Source: Stenotrophomonas sp. BIGb0135 (GTDB lineage: Bacteria > Pseudomonadota > Gammaproteobacteria > Xanthomonadales > Xanthomonadaceae). From it: 64,000 nucleotides of DNA. The notes under the pieces were generated by a model that did no database searches, was not told where the DNA came from, and was given only the letters and a program-made list of their open reading frames with translations. The stretch lies in assembly GCF_024810105.1 (NCBI RefSeq), contig NZ_JANUDX010000002.1:62001-126000 (forward strand), given 5' to 3'. This document shows positions 1-9,487 of this stretch, piece after piece (the first letter of the stretch is position 1; every line of letters starts with the position of its first letter). The translations under genes and the position numbers were made by a program.

Positions 1-63
1 GCCGAAATCCTTGACCACTTCGCGCTGCTTGTAGCGCTTGCGCAGGCCTTTGGCGACGAGCAT
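1..63 (-). CDS. lptB: LptB, LPS export ATPase (partial, N-terminus only)
   Basis: Only the first 21 codons lie in the window, reading MLVAKGLRKRYKQREVVKDF, the usual N-terminal opening of the LptB ABC ATPase before its Walker A motif. LptB is the cytoplasmic ATPase that powers LPS extraction by LptFG and passage along the LptC-LptA bridge. Its ATG overlaps the TAA stop of lptA, so translation is probably coupled. The identification rests on this short N-terminus plus the lptC-lptA-lptB gene order; the rest of the gene runs off the left edge. Confidence 0.85.
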   Translation of the reverse strand, partial: MLVAKGLRKRYKQREVVKDFG

Positions 64-617
64 TACTTCTTGCTCCCGGCGGTGGGGACGGTGGTCTTGG
101 TGGCCGGCGTGGCCGCCGCCGGCGCGGCGGTCTTGTTCTTGGGCGGAATCACGGTGCGCACGCGGGTGCCGTCGCCACCGCTGTTCATTTCGCCGGTGCG
201 GGTGTTGTAGGTCATCTTCTGGCCGGCATTGGTGCCGCGCGCGCTCTTGACGTGGTAATTGCCGGTCATGGTCAGCACTTCGGACTTGATGTCGTAGTCG
301 ATGCGGTCGGCGCTGGCATCCATCCAGGTGCCGTCATCGAGCTGCTGCTTGAGCTTGGCCTGCTTGCCGGTGAACACCGCGCGCACCGCCTCGCCGTCCT
401 TCATGTAGATCTCCGCGTCCGAGGAGCGCAGGTCCAGGGTGCCCTGGGTGACGATCACGCCCTGGGAGAGCACGGTCTTGCCATCGCCGACCAGGGTGCC
501 CGACTGGGCGCCGGCGTCGATGGCCATGTCTTCGTTGCGGTCGGTGGACTTCGCGCTGACGGCGAAGGCGGGGACCAGAAGGCTGATCGCACAGGCGGCT
601 GCAAATAGGATCTTCAT
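63..617 (-). CDS. lptA: LptA, periplasmic LPS transport protein
   Basis: A 184-aa protein with a Sec signal peptide (about residues 1-22, ending AVSA) followed by an OstA/LptA beta-jellyroll region (about 28-150) and an Ala/Thr/Pro/Lys-rich tail. LptA polymerises head to tail to bridge LptC in the inner membrane and LptD in the outer membrane. The reading frame stays open upstream, but the ATG at 617 begins a clear signal peptide and gives the normal family length. It lies about 150 bp after lptC and its stop overlaps the lptB start. The proline/threonine tail is longer than in E. coli and looks disordered. Confidence 0.92.
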   Translation of the reverse strand: MKILFAAACAISLLVPAFAVSAKSTDRNEDMAIDAGAQSGTLVGDGKTVLSQGVIVTQGTLDLRSSDAEIYMKDGEAVRAVFTGKQAKLKQQLDDGTWMDASADRIDYDIKSEVLTMTGNYHVKSARGTNAGQKMTYNTRTGEMNSGGDGTRVRTVIPPKNKTAAPAAATPATKTTVPTAGSKK

Positions 618-766
618 GGAGTTGGTTTGTCCTGCCAGTGTTGGGGGCGTGGCCGTGGGCGGCCGGGCATCGTCGGGGTCGTGGCCAGGCGGGGGCGCGG
701 CCGGTGAATCGGGTGGTACTGTGCCGCCGGCGCCGGTCCTGAGGACGTCGCCCGGGCGGCACCGGC

Positions 767-1327
767 TCAGCGTTGGGGCGTGTAGCGGCCCTTGGACTGG
801 CTCAGGAACTGGTAGGTCTTGCTCTTGGAATCCAGCTCGAAGCCGACCCCGGACTGGGTCATGCCCGGACGGGTCATGGTGACCAGGGCATCGGTTTTGG
901 CTCGGTTTTCCTTGGGAAACACGTCCAGGTGGTCGGTGCGGAAGGTGGTGGGCGGCACGCTGGCGACCTTGGGGCTGTCGCCGCTGACGTTGCCGCTGAG
1001 CTTGAGCTGGTCGCCCTTGGCGCTCACCCAGCCCTTCTCGCTGCGCAGTTCCCAATGGTTGCCTTCGTTGTCGGGCAGCAGGAACAGCGGGGTGGCGATG
1101 CTCATGGTCTCATCGCTGCGCGAGCGCTCCAGCAGCGGCGCCTGCAGGGTGGTGGACTCCTTGCCCTGGTCGTCCAGCGCCACGATCTGGAAGTCGTGCA
1201 GCACGTAATCCTTGGTGCCGTCGTCGACCACCTCGGCCGCCGGTTTGTCGCGGTGGCGCAGCAGCGACCAGCCGCTCAGCAGCGCGGCGACCAGCAGCAG
1301 CCCGCCCAGGGCGGTGCGCCAGCTCAT
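767..1327 (-). CDS. lptC: LptC, inner-membrane LPS export protein
   Basis: A 186-aa bitopic protein: one N-terminal transmembrane helix (about residues 5-22), then a periplasmic LptC/OstA-like domain. LptC receives LPS from LptBFG and hands it to LptA. The ATG at 1327 overlaps the kdsC TGA in an ATGA arrangement and places the membrane anchor at the N-terminus as the family requires; the upstream extension of the frame is kdsC shadow. Placement between kdsC and lptA is the standard order in gammaproteobacteria. Confidence 0.93.
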   Translation of the reverse strand: MSWRTALGGLLLVAALLSGWSLLRHRDKPAAEVVDDGTKDYVLHDFQIVALDDQGKESTTLQAPLLERSRSDETMSIATPLFLLPDNEGNHWELRSEKGWVSAKGDQLKLSGNVSGDSPKVASVPPTTFRTDHLDVFPKENRAKTDALVTMTRPGMTQSGVGFELDSKSKTYQFLSQSKGRYTPQR

Positions 1328-1872
1328 GCGCCGAACCTCGCCAGAACCGCATCCACCTGGCCCTGCGCGGCCAGCAGCACGTCGCACAGCTCGCGCGCGG
1401 CACCGCGGCCGCCGTCGGCACGGGTCTGCCAGTGCACACGCTCGGCGATCCAGGGGTGGGCATTGGCCGGGGCCACGGCCAGGCCGACGGCGCACAGCGG
1501 GGCCAGGTCGGGCAGGTCGTCGCCCATGAACGCCACCTGGTCCAGGCCGATCCCGTGGGTCTCGCACAGCGCGCGCACGCTGGCCAGCTTGTCGCCGACC
1601 GCGATCTGGGTGTCGATGCCCAGGTCCGCGCCGCGCTTCTGCGCCGAGAGGCTGTTGCGCGCGGTGATCAGCACCGGGTGGATGCCGTGCTGTTGCAGCA
1701 GTTTCAGGCCAAGTCCGTCCTGCACGTAATACGCCTTGCTCTCGTTGCCCTCACGGTCGTAGTAGAGCCGACCGTCGGTGAGCGTGCCGTCCACGTCGAA
1801 GCAGGCCAGCCGGATGCGGCCGGCGATGGCATGCAGGTGGGACGGGAAACCGGGCAGCGGGGAGTAGGGCAT
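1324..1872 (-). CDS. kdsC: KdsC, 3-deoxy-D-manno-octulosonate 8-phosphate phosphatase
   Basis: A 182-aa HAD-superfamily phosphatase that dephosphorylates Kdo-8-phosphate to Kdo for lipid A inner core synthesis in the cytoplasm. HAD motif I is FDVDGT at about residues 25-30, motif II is around ITARNS (69-74), and motif IV is GDDLPD (117-122). It has no cap insert, which matches the tetrameric C0 KdsC type. The gene follows kdsD by about 40 bp and overlaps lptC by 4 bp, so the five LPS genes look like one transcript. Confidence 0.94.
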   Translation of the reverse strand: MPYSPLPGFPSHLHAIAGRIRLACFDVDGTLTDGRLYYDREGNESKAYYVQDGLGLKLLQQHGIHPVLITARNSLSAQKRGADLGIDTQIAVGDKLASVRALCETHGIGLDQVAFMGDDLPDLAPLCAVGLAVAPANAHPWIAERVHWQTRADGGRGAARELCDVLLAAQGQVDAVLARFGA

Positions 1873-1913
1873 CGGCAGGGGGATCTGGCTGAATGGCGGA
1901 AGGGAACTGTGGT

Positions 1914-2915
1914 TTAAACCACCCGCGCCCGCAACAGGTCATGAATGTTGAGCGCGCCGACCAGCCGGCCGGCCGCGTCGACCACCATCAGGCCGGTGAT
2001 CTTGTGGGTTTCCATCAGCCGGGCGGCTTCGGCGGCGAGCTGGTCGGCGCCGATGGTGCGCGGGTTGCGGGTCATCACCTCGGCGATCTTCGCGCTGCGC
2101 ACGTCCAGTTCGGTATCCAGGGCGCGGCGCAGGTCGCCGTCGGTGAACAGGCCGATCAGGCGCTGGTCGGCGTCGACCACGGCGGTCATGCCCAGCCGCT
2201 TGCGGCTCATTTCCACCAGCGCCTCGCTCAGGCTGGCGTCGGCGCCGACCTGCGGCAGCTCCTCGCCGCTGTGCATCACATCGGTGATGTGCAGCAGCAG
2301 GCGCCGGCCCAGGCTGCCGGCCGGGTGCGAGCGGGCGAAGTCGTCGGCGGTGAAGCCGCGCGCGTCCAGCAGGGCCACCGCCAGCGCATCGCCCATCGCC
2401 AGCGAGGCGGTGGTGCTGGAGGTGGGGGCCAGCGCCAGCGGGCAGGCCTCGGCTGGCACGCTGACGTCCAGATGCACGTCGGCGGCCAGGGCCAGGCTGG
2501 ACTGCGGGCGGCCGGTCATGGCGATCAGCCGGTTGCCCTGGCGCTTGAGCACCGGCAGCAGCATCAGCAGTTCGTCCGACTCGCCGGAATAGGACAGCGC
2601 CAGCACCACGTCGTCCTCGGTGATCATGCCCAGGTCGCCGTGGCCGGCTTCACCGGGATGCACGTAGAAGGCCGGGGTGCCGGTGGAGGCCAGGGTGGCG
2701 GCGATCTTGCGCGCCACGTGGCCGGACTTGCCCATCCCGGTGGCGACCACCCGGCCCTTGCCCTGCAGCACCAGCTGGCAGGCCTGGCTGAAGGCATCGC
2801 CGAGGCGGTCGGCCACCGCGGCCAGGGCATCGGCCTCGATCTGGAACACGCGGCGGCCGCTGGCGACCAGTGCCGCAGCGTCGGCCGGATGAGGGAGCAG
2901 GGGCGATACAGCCAT
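1914..2915 (-). CDS. kdsD: KdsD, D-arabinose 5-phosphate isomerase
   Basis: A 333-aa isomerase converting ribulose 5-phosphate to arabinose 5-phosphate, the first committed supply step for Kdo. It has an N-terminal SIS domain (about 40-180) with GMGKSG and HPGEAGHGDLG motifs, then two CBS domains (about 205-333). The ATG at 2915 (MAVSPLL) gives the normal family length. An in-frame ATG at 2951 would add 12 residues and overlaps a 14-bp palindrome in the ibaG-kdsD divergent region. Neither start has a strong ribosome-binding site. It is the first gene of the kdsD-kdsC-lptCAB operon. Confidence 0.92.
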   Translation of the reverse strand: MAVSPLLPHPADAAALVASGRRVFQIEADALAAVADRLGDAFSQACQLVLQGKGRVVATGMGKSGHVARKIAATLASTGTPAFYVHPGEAGHGDLGMITEDDVVLALSYSGESDELLMLLPVLKRQGNRLIAMTGRPQSSLALAADVHLDVSVPAEACPLALAPTSSTTASLAMGDALAVALLDARGFTADDFARSHPAGSLGRRLLLHITDVMHSGEELPQVGADASLSEALVEMSRKRLGMTAVVDADQRLIGLFTDGDLRRALDTELDVRSAKIAEVMTRNPRTIGADQLAAEAARLMETHKITGLMVVDAAGRLVGALNIHDLLRARVV

Positions 2916-2938
2916 GCGGGCGCCACGCGGAAGAGTAG

Positions 2939-2952
2939 AATGAGCGCTCATT
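2939..2952. promoter_or_regulatory. 14-bp perfect palindrome in the ibaG/kdsD divergent promoter
   Basis: The sequence AATGAGCGCTCATT is a perfect palindrome lying between the divergent ibaG (TTG at 2969) and kdsD (ATG at 2915) starts. A TAGAAT that could serve as a -10 box overlaps its left edge. The position suits an operator affecting both genes, but no regulator is identified; this is inference from symmetry and placement. Confidence 0.35.
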
Positions 2953-2968
2953 TTATTAGGAAAGCCCG

Positions 2969-3202
2969 TTGGACGCCGAGACCATCCGCAATCTGATCGA
3001 AACCGGCCTGCCTGGCGCCCGCGCGGACGTGCAGGGCGACGATGGCGTGCACTTCGAGGCCACCGTGGTCTGCGACGCCTTTGCCGGCAAGCTGCCGCTG
3101 GCGCGCCACCGCATGGTCTATGCCACCCTCGGCGATCTGATGGGCGGGGCGATCCACGCGCTGGCGCTGAAGACCGTGACCACCGCCGAAGGCGCCGGTT
3201 GA
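2969..3202 (+). CDS. ibaG: BolA-family protein, IbaG-like
   Basis: A 77-aa single-domain BolA/IbaG protein with the conserved core around HFEATVVCDAFAGKLPLARHRMVYATLGDLM. BolA-type proteins bind monothiol glutaredoxins and [2Fe-2S] clusters; IbaG is the acid-stress paralogue encoded next to murA in gammaproteobacteria. The start is TTG (MDAETI), preceded by AGGAAA at about 2957-2962; no ATG fits. It runs towards murA with three SMAG palindromes in between. The C-terminal gain of TTAEGAG has no assigned role. Confidence 0.85.
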   Translation: MDAETIRNLIETGLPGARADVQGDDGVHFEATVVCDAFAGKLPLARHRMVYATLGDLMGGAIHALALKTVTTAEGAG

Positions 3203-3228
3203 TTCCGGACGCCCCCTCGCGCGTTATT

Positions 3229-3301
3229 CAGCCGACCCACGGTCGGTTCTGCTCAGCCGACCAACGGTCGGCTCTACCTGCCGACCCACGGTCGGCTCTA
3301 C
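3229..3301 (-). repeat. Three SMAG (GTAG-type) palindromes
   Basis: Three successive 24-bp imperfect palindromes of the form CAGCCGACCNACGGTCGGCTCTAC fill the ibaG-murA gap. All three are in the same orientation, with the GTAG end on the minus strand. Such elements are the SMAG REP-like repeats of Stenotrophomonas. They would form stacked hairpins in the transcript. Confidence 0.85.
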
Positions 3302-3305
3302 CTGA

Positions 3306-4903
<1,598 letters not shown>

Positions 4904-4930
4904 AAAACGCCCGCGCAAGCGGGCGTTTTT
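4904..4930. terminator. Bidirectional rho-independent terminator
   Basis: A GC-rich hairpin (stem ACGCCCGC/GCGGGCGT, loop GCAA) is flanked by A-runs on the left and T-runs on the right. It starts at the stop of the EF-hand gene and serves both that gene and the converging DUF3108 pair. Confidence 0.85.
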
Positions 4931-4969
4931 CATCGGGCGGGCAGCCGACCCAGGGTCGGCGCCATGCCG

Positions 4970-5653
4970 TCAATTCATCCCTTTGATCGTCAGATCCAGC
5001 GCGTCCTTGCCGCTCTCACGCTGCAGCAGGCGGGCCGGCACCGGGAACTCCTTGACGATCCAGGCGATCAGTTCCTTGTTGCCATCGGTGCGCGAGACCT
5101 TGGTGGCGTCGTAGGACTTGCCAGCGACGTTGATCTTTTCCTGGCCGACCACCTTGTAGGTCATCGGCTTGATCCGGCCCTCGTCGACCATGCGGTAGGT
5201 GAGCGGCTTGCCGGCGGCCAGGTCGCGGGCGATCGCCAGGTTGATCAGCAGTGCGTCCATGTCGCCGGTCTTCAGCGCGACCGGGCCGCGGCGGTCCGGC
5301 TTCACGTCGCCGGTCCAGGTGGCCTGGTTGCTGCTCCAGTTGTAGGTGGCATCCACGTTGCGCTTCTTCACCAGCAGCACCGAGCGATCGTTGCTGCTCA
5401 GCGGGCGCAGGCGACCGTTGCTTTCGTCGAAGACCGTGCTCTGGCTGAGGTCGGCGAGCTGGTTCTTCACCTTCAGGCTGTAACGCCACTTGTTGGCGCC
5501 TTCGCTGGTGAGGGTCATCGTGCCGTTGGCCTGCATGCCCATGTAGCTGGCCAGGTAGTCGGCCTTGAACGGCTCCAGGGCCATGGCCGGCAGGCTCACC
5601 AGGGCCAGTGCGCCGGCGGCGATCCAGGTCAGCGGGCGGTTGATCAGGTTCAT
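4970..5653 (-). CDS. DUF3108 secreted protein (copy 1)
   Basis: A 227-aa protein with a Sec signal peptide (about 1-25, cleavage near AMA-LEPF) followed by a DUF3108 domain. The domain opens with LEPFKADYLASYMGMQANGTMTL and contains the typical DALLINLAIARDLAAGKPLTYRMVDEGRIKPM core. DUF3108 proteins are periplasmic or outer-membrane-associated beta-rich proteins of unknown role. It starts 2 bp after the stop of a second DUF3108 gene, to which it is clearly related (QSTVF, LLINLAI, R(I/L)LQRE). Likely a co-transcribed paralogue pair. Confidence 0.85.
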   Translation of the reverse strand: MNLINRPLTWIAAGALALVSLPAMALEPFKADYLASYMGMQANGTMTLTSEGANKWRYSLKVKNQLADLSQSTVFDESNGRLRPLSSNDRSVLLVKKRNVDATYNWSSNQATWTGDVKPDRRGPVALKTGDMDALLINLAIARDLAAGKPLTYRMVDEGRIKPMTYKVVGQEKINVAGKSYDATKVSRTDGNKELIAWIVKEFPVPARLLQRESGKDALDLTIKGMN

Positions 5654-5655
5654 GC

Positions 5656-6444
5656 TCAGACTCCTTGGTATTCGATCAGGCGCAGATCAATCCGATCTTC
5701 GCCATCTTCGCGTTGCAGGATGCGCACCGGCGTGGGGACACCGTTGGCGATCCAGAGGATGGTTTCGTCATTGCCGCCGTTGGTCCGATGGACCCGCAGC
5801 GCGTTGTAGGAGAGGTCGCCGACCTGCACGTTCTCGGTATCCGCGGCGGCCTGGTAGTCGTGCTGGCGCACGCGGCCCACGTCGACGTAGCGGTAATGCA
5901 TCTGCCCACCGGGGCGGGCGTCGCGCATGATCGCCAGGTTGATCAGCAGCGCGCTCTGGTCGCCCGGCTGCAGCGCGATCGGCTGGGTGCGCTCTTTCTT
6001 CAGGTCGCCCAGCCACTGCGCCGTGCCGGCCTGCCAGTTGTAGGTGCCGCTGACCTTCTTGCCCAGGAACAGGCCCTTGCGCACGGTGGCCTGGCTGATC
6101 GGCACGTAGGTGTCGCCGCGCTTCTCGAACACGGTGCTCTGTTCCAGGTTCAGCCCGAGCACGCTGGCGAAGCCGCGCCGGCCGACCACCTGCATGTCCA
6201 CCCGCCACTGCGCGCCGCCGGTGTGGGTGACCCGCATGGTGGCATCGCCGGCGTCCTTGCCCTTGTACAGGGCCTGGTAGGTCGCGGTGAACGGTTCCAG
6301 CGCGGGCGCTTCCCAGCTGATCGCCGGCACGGCCGGCAGCGGCGGCGTTGCCGCTGGCGCCGGCGGTTCCTGCGCCTGTGCGATCGCCACGGTGCACAGC
6401 AGGGATGCGAGCAGCAGCACTGGCTTGGACGAAGTGATCTTCAT
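5656..6444 (-). CDS. DUF3108 secreted protein (copy 2)
   Basis: A 262-aa protein: signal peptide (about 1-24), a Pro/Ala-rich linker (about 26-48), then a DUF3108 domain beginning LEPFTATYQALYKGKDAGDATM. It shares QSTVF, YNWQ/YNWS, GD(Q/M)xALLINLAI and ILQRE(D/S)G with the downstream copy. The extra linker is the main difference. It lies downstream of purN on the same strand with a gap of about 65 bp that could hold its own promoter. Function unknown. Confidence 0.85.
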   Translation of the reverse strand: MKITSSKPVLLLASLLCTVAIAQAQEPPAPAATPPLPAVPAISWEAPALEPFTATYQALYKGKDAGDATMRVTHTGGAQWRVDMQVVGRRGFASVLGLNLEQSTVFEKRGDTYVPISQATVRKGLFLGKKVSGTYNWQAGTAQWLGDLKKERTQPIALQPGDQSALLINLAIMRDARPGGQMHYRYVDVGRVRQHDYQAAADTENVQVGDLSYNALRVHRTNGGNDETILWIANGVPTPVRILQREDGEDRIDLRLIEYQGV

Positions 6445-6511
6445 GCGGACGGGAAAAGGGGGGAGGGGAGAGGATGCCAGCGCAAGGATCAGCGGCGCGT
6501 GTGCGCGCGGC

Positions 6512-7171
6512 TCACCCGTTCAGCTTGCCGGCGCAATCTAGGCGCAACGGGATAAACAGGGGGTGACCGTCCACCTCCAGATGTCCCTCGCGTTCAGCCA
6601 CGCGGCCGGCCACCAGCCATTGCAGGCTCGCGATCAACAGCGGGTGTTCGACCGCCAGCACGCGCTGGGCAAGGGTTTCCGGGCTGTCGCCGGGCTCCAC
6701 CGGTACCCGCGCCTGGGCCAGCACCGTGCCGGCATCCAATTCGGGCACCACGAAATGCACGCTCGCGCCATGCTCGGCATCGCCGGCCTCCAGCGCACGT
6801 GCGTGGGTGTGCAGGCCCTTGTACAGCGGCAGCAGCGAGGGGTGGATGTTGACCAGGCGGCCCGCGAAGCGCGCCACGAACGCCGGGCCAAGGATGCGCA
6901 TGTAGCCGGCGCAGACCACCCAGTCGGGGCGGAAGCCGGCCAGCGCATCGCCCAGCGCCGCATCGAAGCTGTCACGGTCGGCGAACGCCTTGGGCGAGCG
7001 GGCCCAGCGGCGCTCGCTCGCCACGTGGTGCAGCGCCGGGGCGTCGGGTTTGTCGGACAGCACCGCGACCACCTCGGCGTCGAGCCGGCCGGCTTCGATC
7101 GCGGCCAGGATCGCCTGCAGGTTGCTGCCGCGCCCGGAGGCCAGCACCGCGATGCGGCTGCGCGTGCTCAT
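6512..7171 (-). CDS. purN: PurN, phosphoribosylglycinamide formyltransferase
   Basis: A 219-aa folate-dependent GAR transformylase for step 3 of purine synthesis. The N-terminal IAVLASGRGSNLQAI loop binds the nucleotide phosphate. The catalytic Asn-His pair sits in LVNIHPSLLPLYKGLHTH and the Asp in HFVVPELDAGTVLAQA. The frame is open upstream, but MSTRSRIAVL at 7171 gives the standard start and overlaps the preceding gene by ATGA. It belongs to the purM-membrane protein-DUF2238-purN group. Confidence 0.95.
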   Translation of the reverse strand: MSTRSRIAVLASGRGSNLQAILAAIEAGRLDAEVVAVLSDKPDAPALHHVASERRWARSPKAFADRDSFDAALGDALAGFRPDWVVCAGYMRILGPAFVARFAGRLVNIHPSLLPLYKGLHTHARALEAGDAEHGASVHFVVPELDAGTVLAQARVPVEPGDSPETLAQRVLAVEHPLLIASLQWLVAGRVAEREGHLEVDGHPLFIPLRLDCAGKLNG

Positions 7172-7809
7172 CGGCCAGCCTCGCGGCGGGCCAGCGGCCA
7201 CACCAGCACGCTGCCAACGGTGGCCAGCAGCATGTCCGCGTGCGCATCCCACATGTCGCCCTGCTGGCCGTTGTAGGCCTCAGCGGCTTCCGGCGAGAGC
7301 AGCAGTGCGATGCCCCATTCCAGCCATTCGTATACGAGGCTGGAACACATCACCGCCATCACGGCCAGGCTGAAGGCCTGGCCGATGCGCAGCGCCGGCC
7401 AGGCGTGCCGCGCCAGTTGCACCAGCGCCGGGGTGAAGCAGATTCCGTAAAGCAGGTGGATCAGCCGGTCGAAGTGATTGCGCTGCCAGCCGAACGCCGC
7501 ATTCGGCGACCAGCCGGTGGCGGTCTGCAGCCAGGCGTCGTACGGCACGTTGGAGTACAGCCAGCGCGCGGCAATGCAGTGGATGGCGATGAAGCCGCAG
7601 ATCGCCACGAACGCGCCGTTGCCCAGCGGCCAGCGCCGATTGACCCACCACAGCGCGGCGAGGCCGATCACCGCCAGCGAGCCGTGCAGCGCCTGTTCGG
7701 CCGGCCACAGCGGATGGATCCAGGTCGCCACGAACACGGCCAGTACGGCGGCGAAGGCAGCCTTCTGGGCCATCGAAAACGGGCGGGCGCTGCGGCCACG
7801 GTGGTTCAT
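7168..7809 (-). CDS. DUF2238/YjdF-type integral membrane protein
   Basis: A 213-aa multi-pass protein with about six hydrophobic segments. It carries the family's conserved acidic/histidine motifs YEWLEW and GDMWDAHADMLLATVG near the C-terminus. The family function is unknown. The ATG at 7809 (MNHRGR) gives the usual length; the upstream open frame is not coding. Its stop overlaps the purN start, so it is likely translationally coupled to purN. Confidence 0.82.
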   Translation of the reverse strand: MNHRGRSARPFSMAQKAAFAAVLAVFVATWIHPLWPAEQALHGSLAVIGLAALWWVNRRWPLGNGAFVAICGFIAIHCIAARWLYSNVPYDAWLQTATGWSPNAAFGWQRNHFDRLIHLLYGICFTPALVQLARHAWPALRIGQAFSLAVMAVMCSSLVYEWLEWGIALLLSPEAAEAYNGQQGDMWDAHADMLLATVGSVLVWPLARREAGR

Positions 7810-7826
7810 GCGCGTCAACCGGGAAG

Positions 7827-8327
7827 TCAGGGCGTGGAAGGCTGCGCGGTGTCGCCGTGCAGGAAGCGCTCCCGCACCGAGGAGCGCGACAGGATCACCA
7901 CGGTGAAGATGCCGAGGATGGTGCCAAGGGGGATGGACATGCAGCACAGGCCGGCCGCGATCATGCACAGCGTGTGGCGTTGCTGGCGGGCCAGGCAGCG
8001 ACCGGCGTAGCCGATCAGGCCGGCCGCGGCGAGCATCAGCGCGAAGAACGCAGCGCCCAGGCCGGTGAACACCCATCCCATCAGCCGGGCTTCGCCCGCC
8101 GAGGAGACGGTGTCGCTGTCCACCGGCAGGACCCCGCTGAGCACGGCAATACCGACCGCCAGGTAGATCGCCGGAAACACCGAGCCCAGCCCGATGAACC
8201 CGGCCATCACGTAGTGGAAGGCCGACAACAGGCGCAACTGGGCGAGGTCGTCGGGCGCGGCGCGCGCCGTCACCGGCGCGGAGGCCGGCAGCGGCGGCGG
8301 AGCGATGCCATCCATGCGGGGTTGCAT
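7827..8327 (-). CDS. Hypothetical multi-pass membrane protein
   Basis: A 166-aa protein with a Pro/Ala-rich cytoplasmic N-terminus (about 1-30) and three hydrophobic stretches (about 36-68, 85-112, 118-145). The middle of the chain has GYAGRCLARQQRH between the last two segments. I see no enzymatic motif. It starts 8 bp after the purM stop and ends about 17 bp before the DUF2238 gene, so it looks like part of the purM-purN transcript. An internal ATG 12 bp downstream (MDGIAPP) is an alternative start. Confidence 0.7.
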   Translation of the reverse strand: MQPRMDGIAPPPLPASAPVTARAAPDDLAQLRLLSAFHYVMAGFIGLGSVFPAIYLAVGIAVLSGVLPVDSDTVSSAGEARLMGWVFTGLGAAFFALMLAAAGLIGYAGRCLARQQRHTLCMIAAGLCCMSIPLGTILGIFTVVILSRSSVRERFLHGDTAQPSTP

Positions 8328-8335
8328 CGACTGGA

Positions 8336-9391
8336 TCAGCCGATCCTGACGCGCTCGGCACCGCTGGCGACGGTGACCTCGCCGATGCTCCAGTGATCCA
8401 GGCCCTGCGCGGTCACGGCGGCGGAGACCGCCTGGACCTGGTCGGCGGCCACGATCAGCACGAAGCCGATGCCGCAGTTGAAGGTGCGCCACATCTCGCT
8501 GTCGGCGACCGCGCCTTCCTTCTGCAGCCACTGGAACACCGGCGGCAGGGTCCAGGCGTCGGCCTTGATGTCCAGGCCCAGGCCCTCGGGCACCACGCGG
8601 ATGATGTTCTCGGTGAGGCCGCCGCCGGTGATGTGGGCCATGCCGTGGATGGCCGGGCCGTGGCTCTTCAGCAGGGCCAGGATCGGCTTGACGTACAGGC
8701 GAGTCGGGGCCATCAGCGCATCGACCAGCTTGACCCCGCCGTCCAGCTCCAGGTCGGCCGGCTGGCCGGCGCGGTCATAGATGCGGCGCACCAGCGAGTA
8801 GCCGTTGGAGTGCGGGCCGGAGGAGGCGATGCCGATCAGCACGTCGCCGGCAGCCACGCTGGCGCCGTCCTTCAGTTCGCTCTTCTCGACACCGGCCACG
8901 GTGAAGCCGGCCAGGTCGTACTCGCCCGGGGCGTACATGTCCGGCATTTCCGCGGTCTCGCCGCCGATCAGCGCGCAGCCGGCCTCGGTGCAGCCGTTGG
9001 CGATGCCGCCCACGACCGCCGCGGCGGTGTCGATGTCCAGCTTGCCGGTGGCGAAGTAGTCCAGGAAGAACAGCGGCTCGGCGCCCTGCACCAGCACGTC
9101 GTTCACGCACATGGCGACCAGGTCGATGCCGATCGTGTCGTGCCGGCCCAGCTGTTGTGCCAGCTTCAGCTTGGTGCCCACGCCGTCCGTCCCCGACACC
9201 AGCACCGGCTCGCGGTACTTGTTGGACAGGTCGAACAGCGCGCCGAAGCCACCCAGCCCCCCCATGACCTCCGGGCGGAAGCTGCGCTTGACCAGCGGCT
9301 TGATGCGCTCGACCAGTTCGTTGCCCGCGTCGATGTCGACGCCGGCGTCGCGGTAGGTCAGGGGGGAGGGGTTGGACGGGGAATTGGTCAC
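8336..9391 (-). CDS. purM: PurM, phosphoribosylformylglycinamidine cyclo-ligase
   Basis: A 351-aa AIR synthetase that closes the imidazole ring in purine synthesis. The ATP/substrate loop [14 protein letters not shown] and the [11 protein letters not shown] and [11 protein letters not shown] motifs are present, and the length is normal. The start codon is GTG (MTNSPSN). It is divergent from the DUF2066 gene. Grouping with purN through two membrane-protein genes is common in Xanthomonadaceae. Confidence 0.96.
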   Translation of the reverse strand: MTNSPSNPSPLTYRDAGVDIDAGNELVERIKPLVKRSFRPEVMGGLGGFGALFDLSNKYREPVLVSGTDGVGTKLKLAQQLGRHDTIGIDLVAMCVNDVLVQGAEPLFFLDYFATGKLDIDTAAAVVGGIANGCTEAGCALIGGETAEMPDMYAPGEYDLAGFTVAGVEKSELKDGASVAAGDVLIGIASSGPHSNGYSLVRRIYDRAGQPADLELDGGVKLVDALMAPTRLYVKPILALLKSHGPAIHGMAHITGGGLTENIIRVVPEGLGLDIKADAWTLPPVFQWLQKEGAVADSEMWRTFNCGIGFVLIVAADQVQAVSAAVTAQGLDHWSIGEVTVASGAERVRIG

Positions 9392-9487
9392 GGGCGTCGG
9401 CGCTGCGCTGGGGTGAAAGCGCGATTTTAACAGGCCACGTTGGCGCGCAGGCCCTATTCGGGCAACAATTCCCCCCGGATACGCTCA

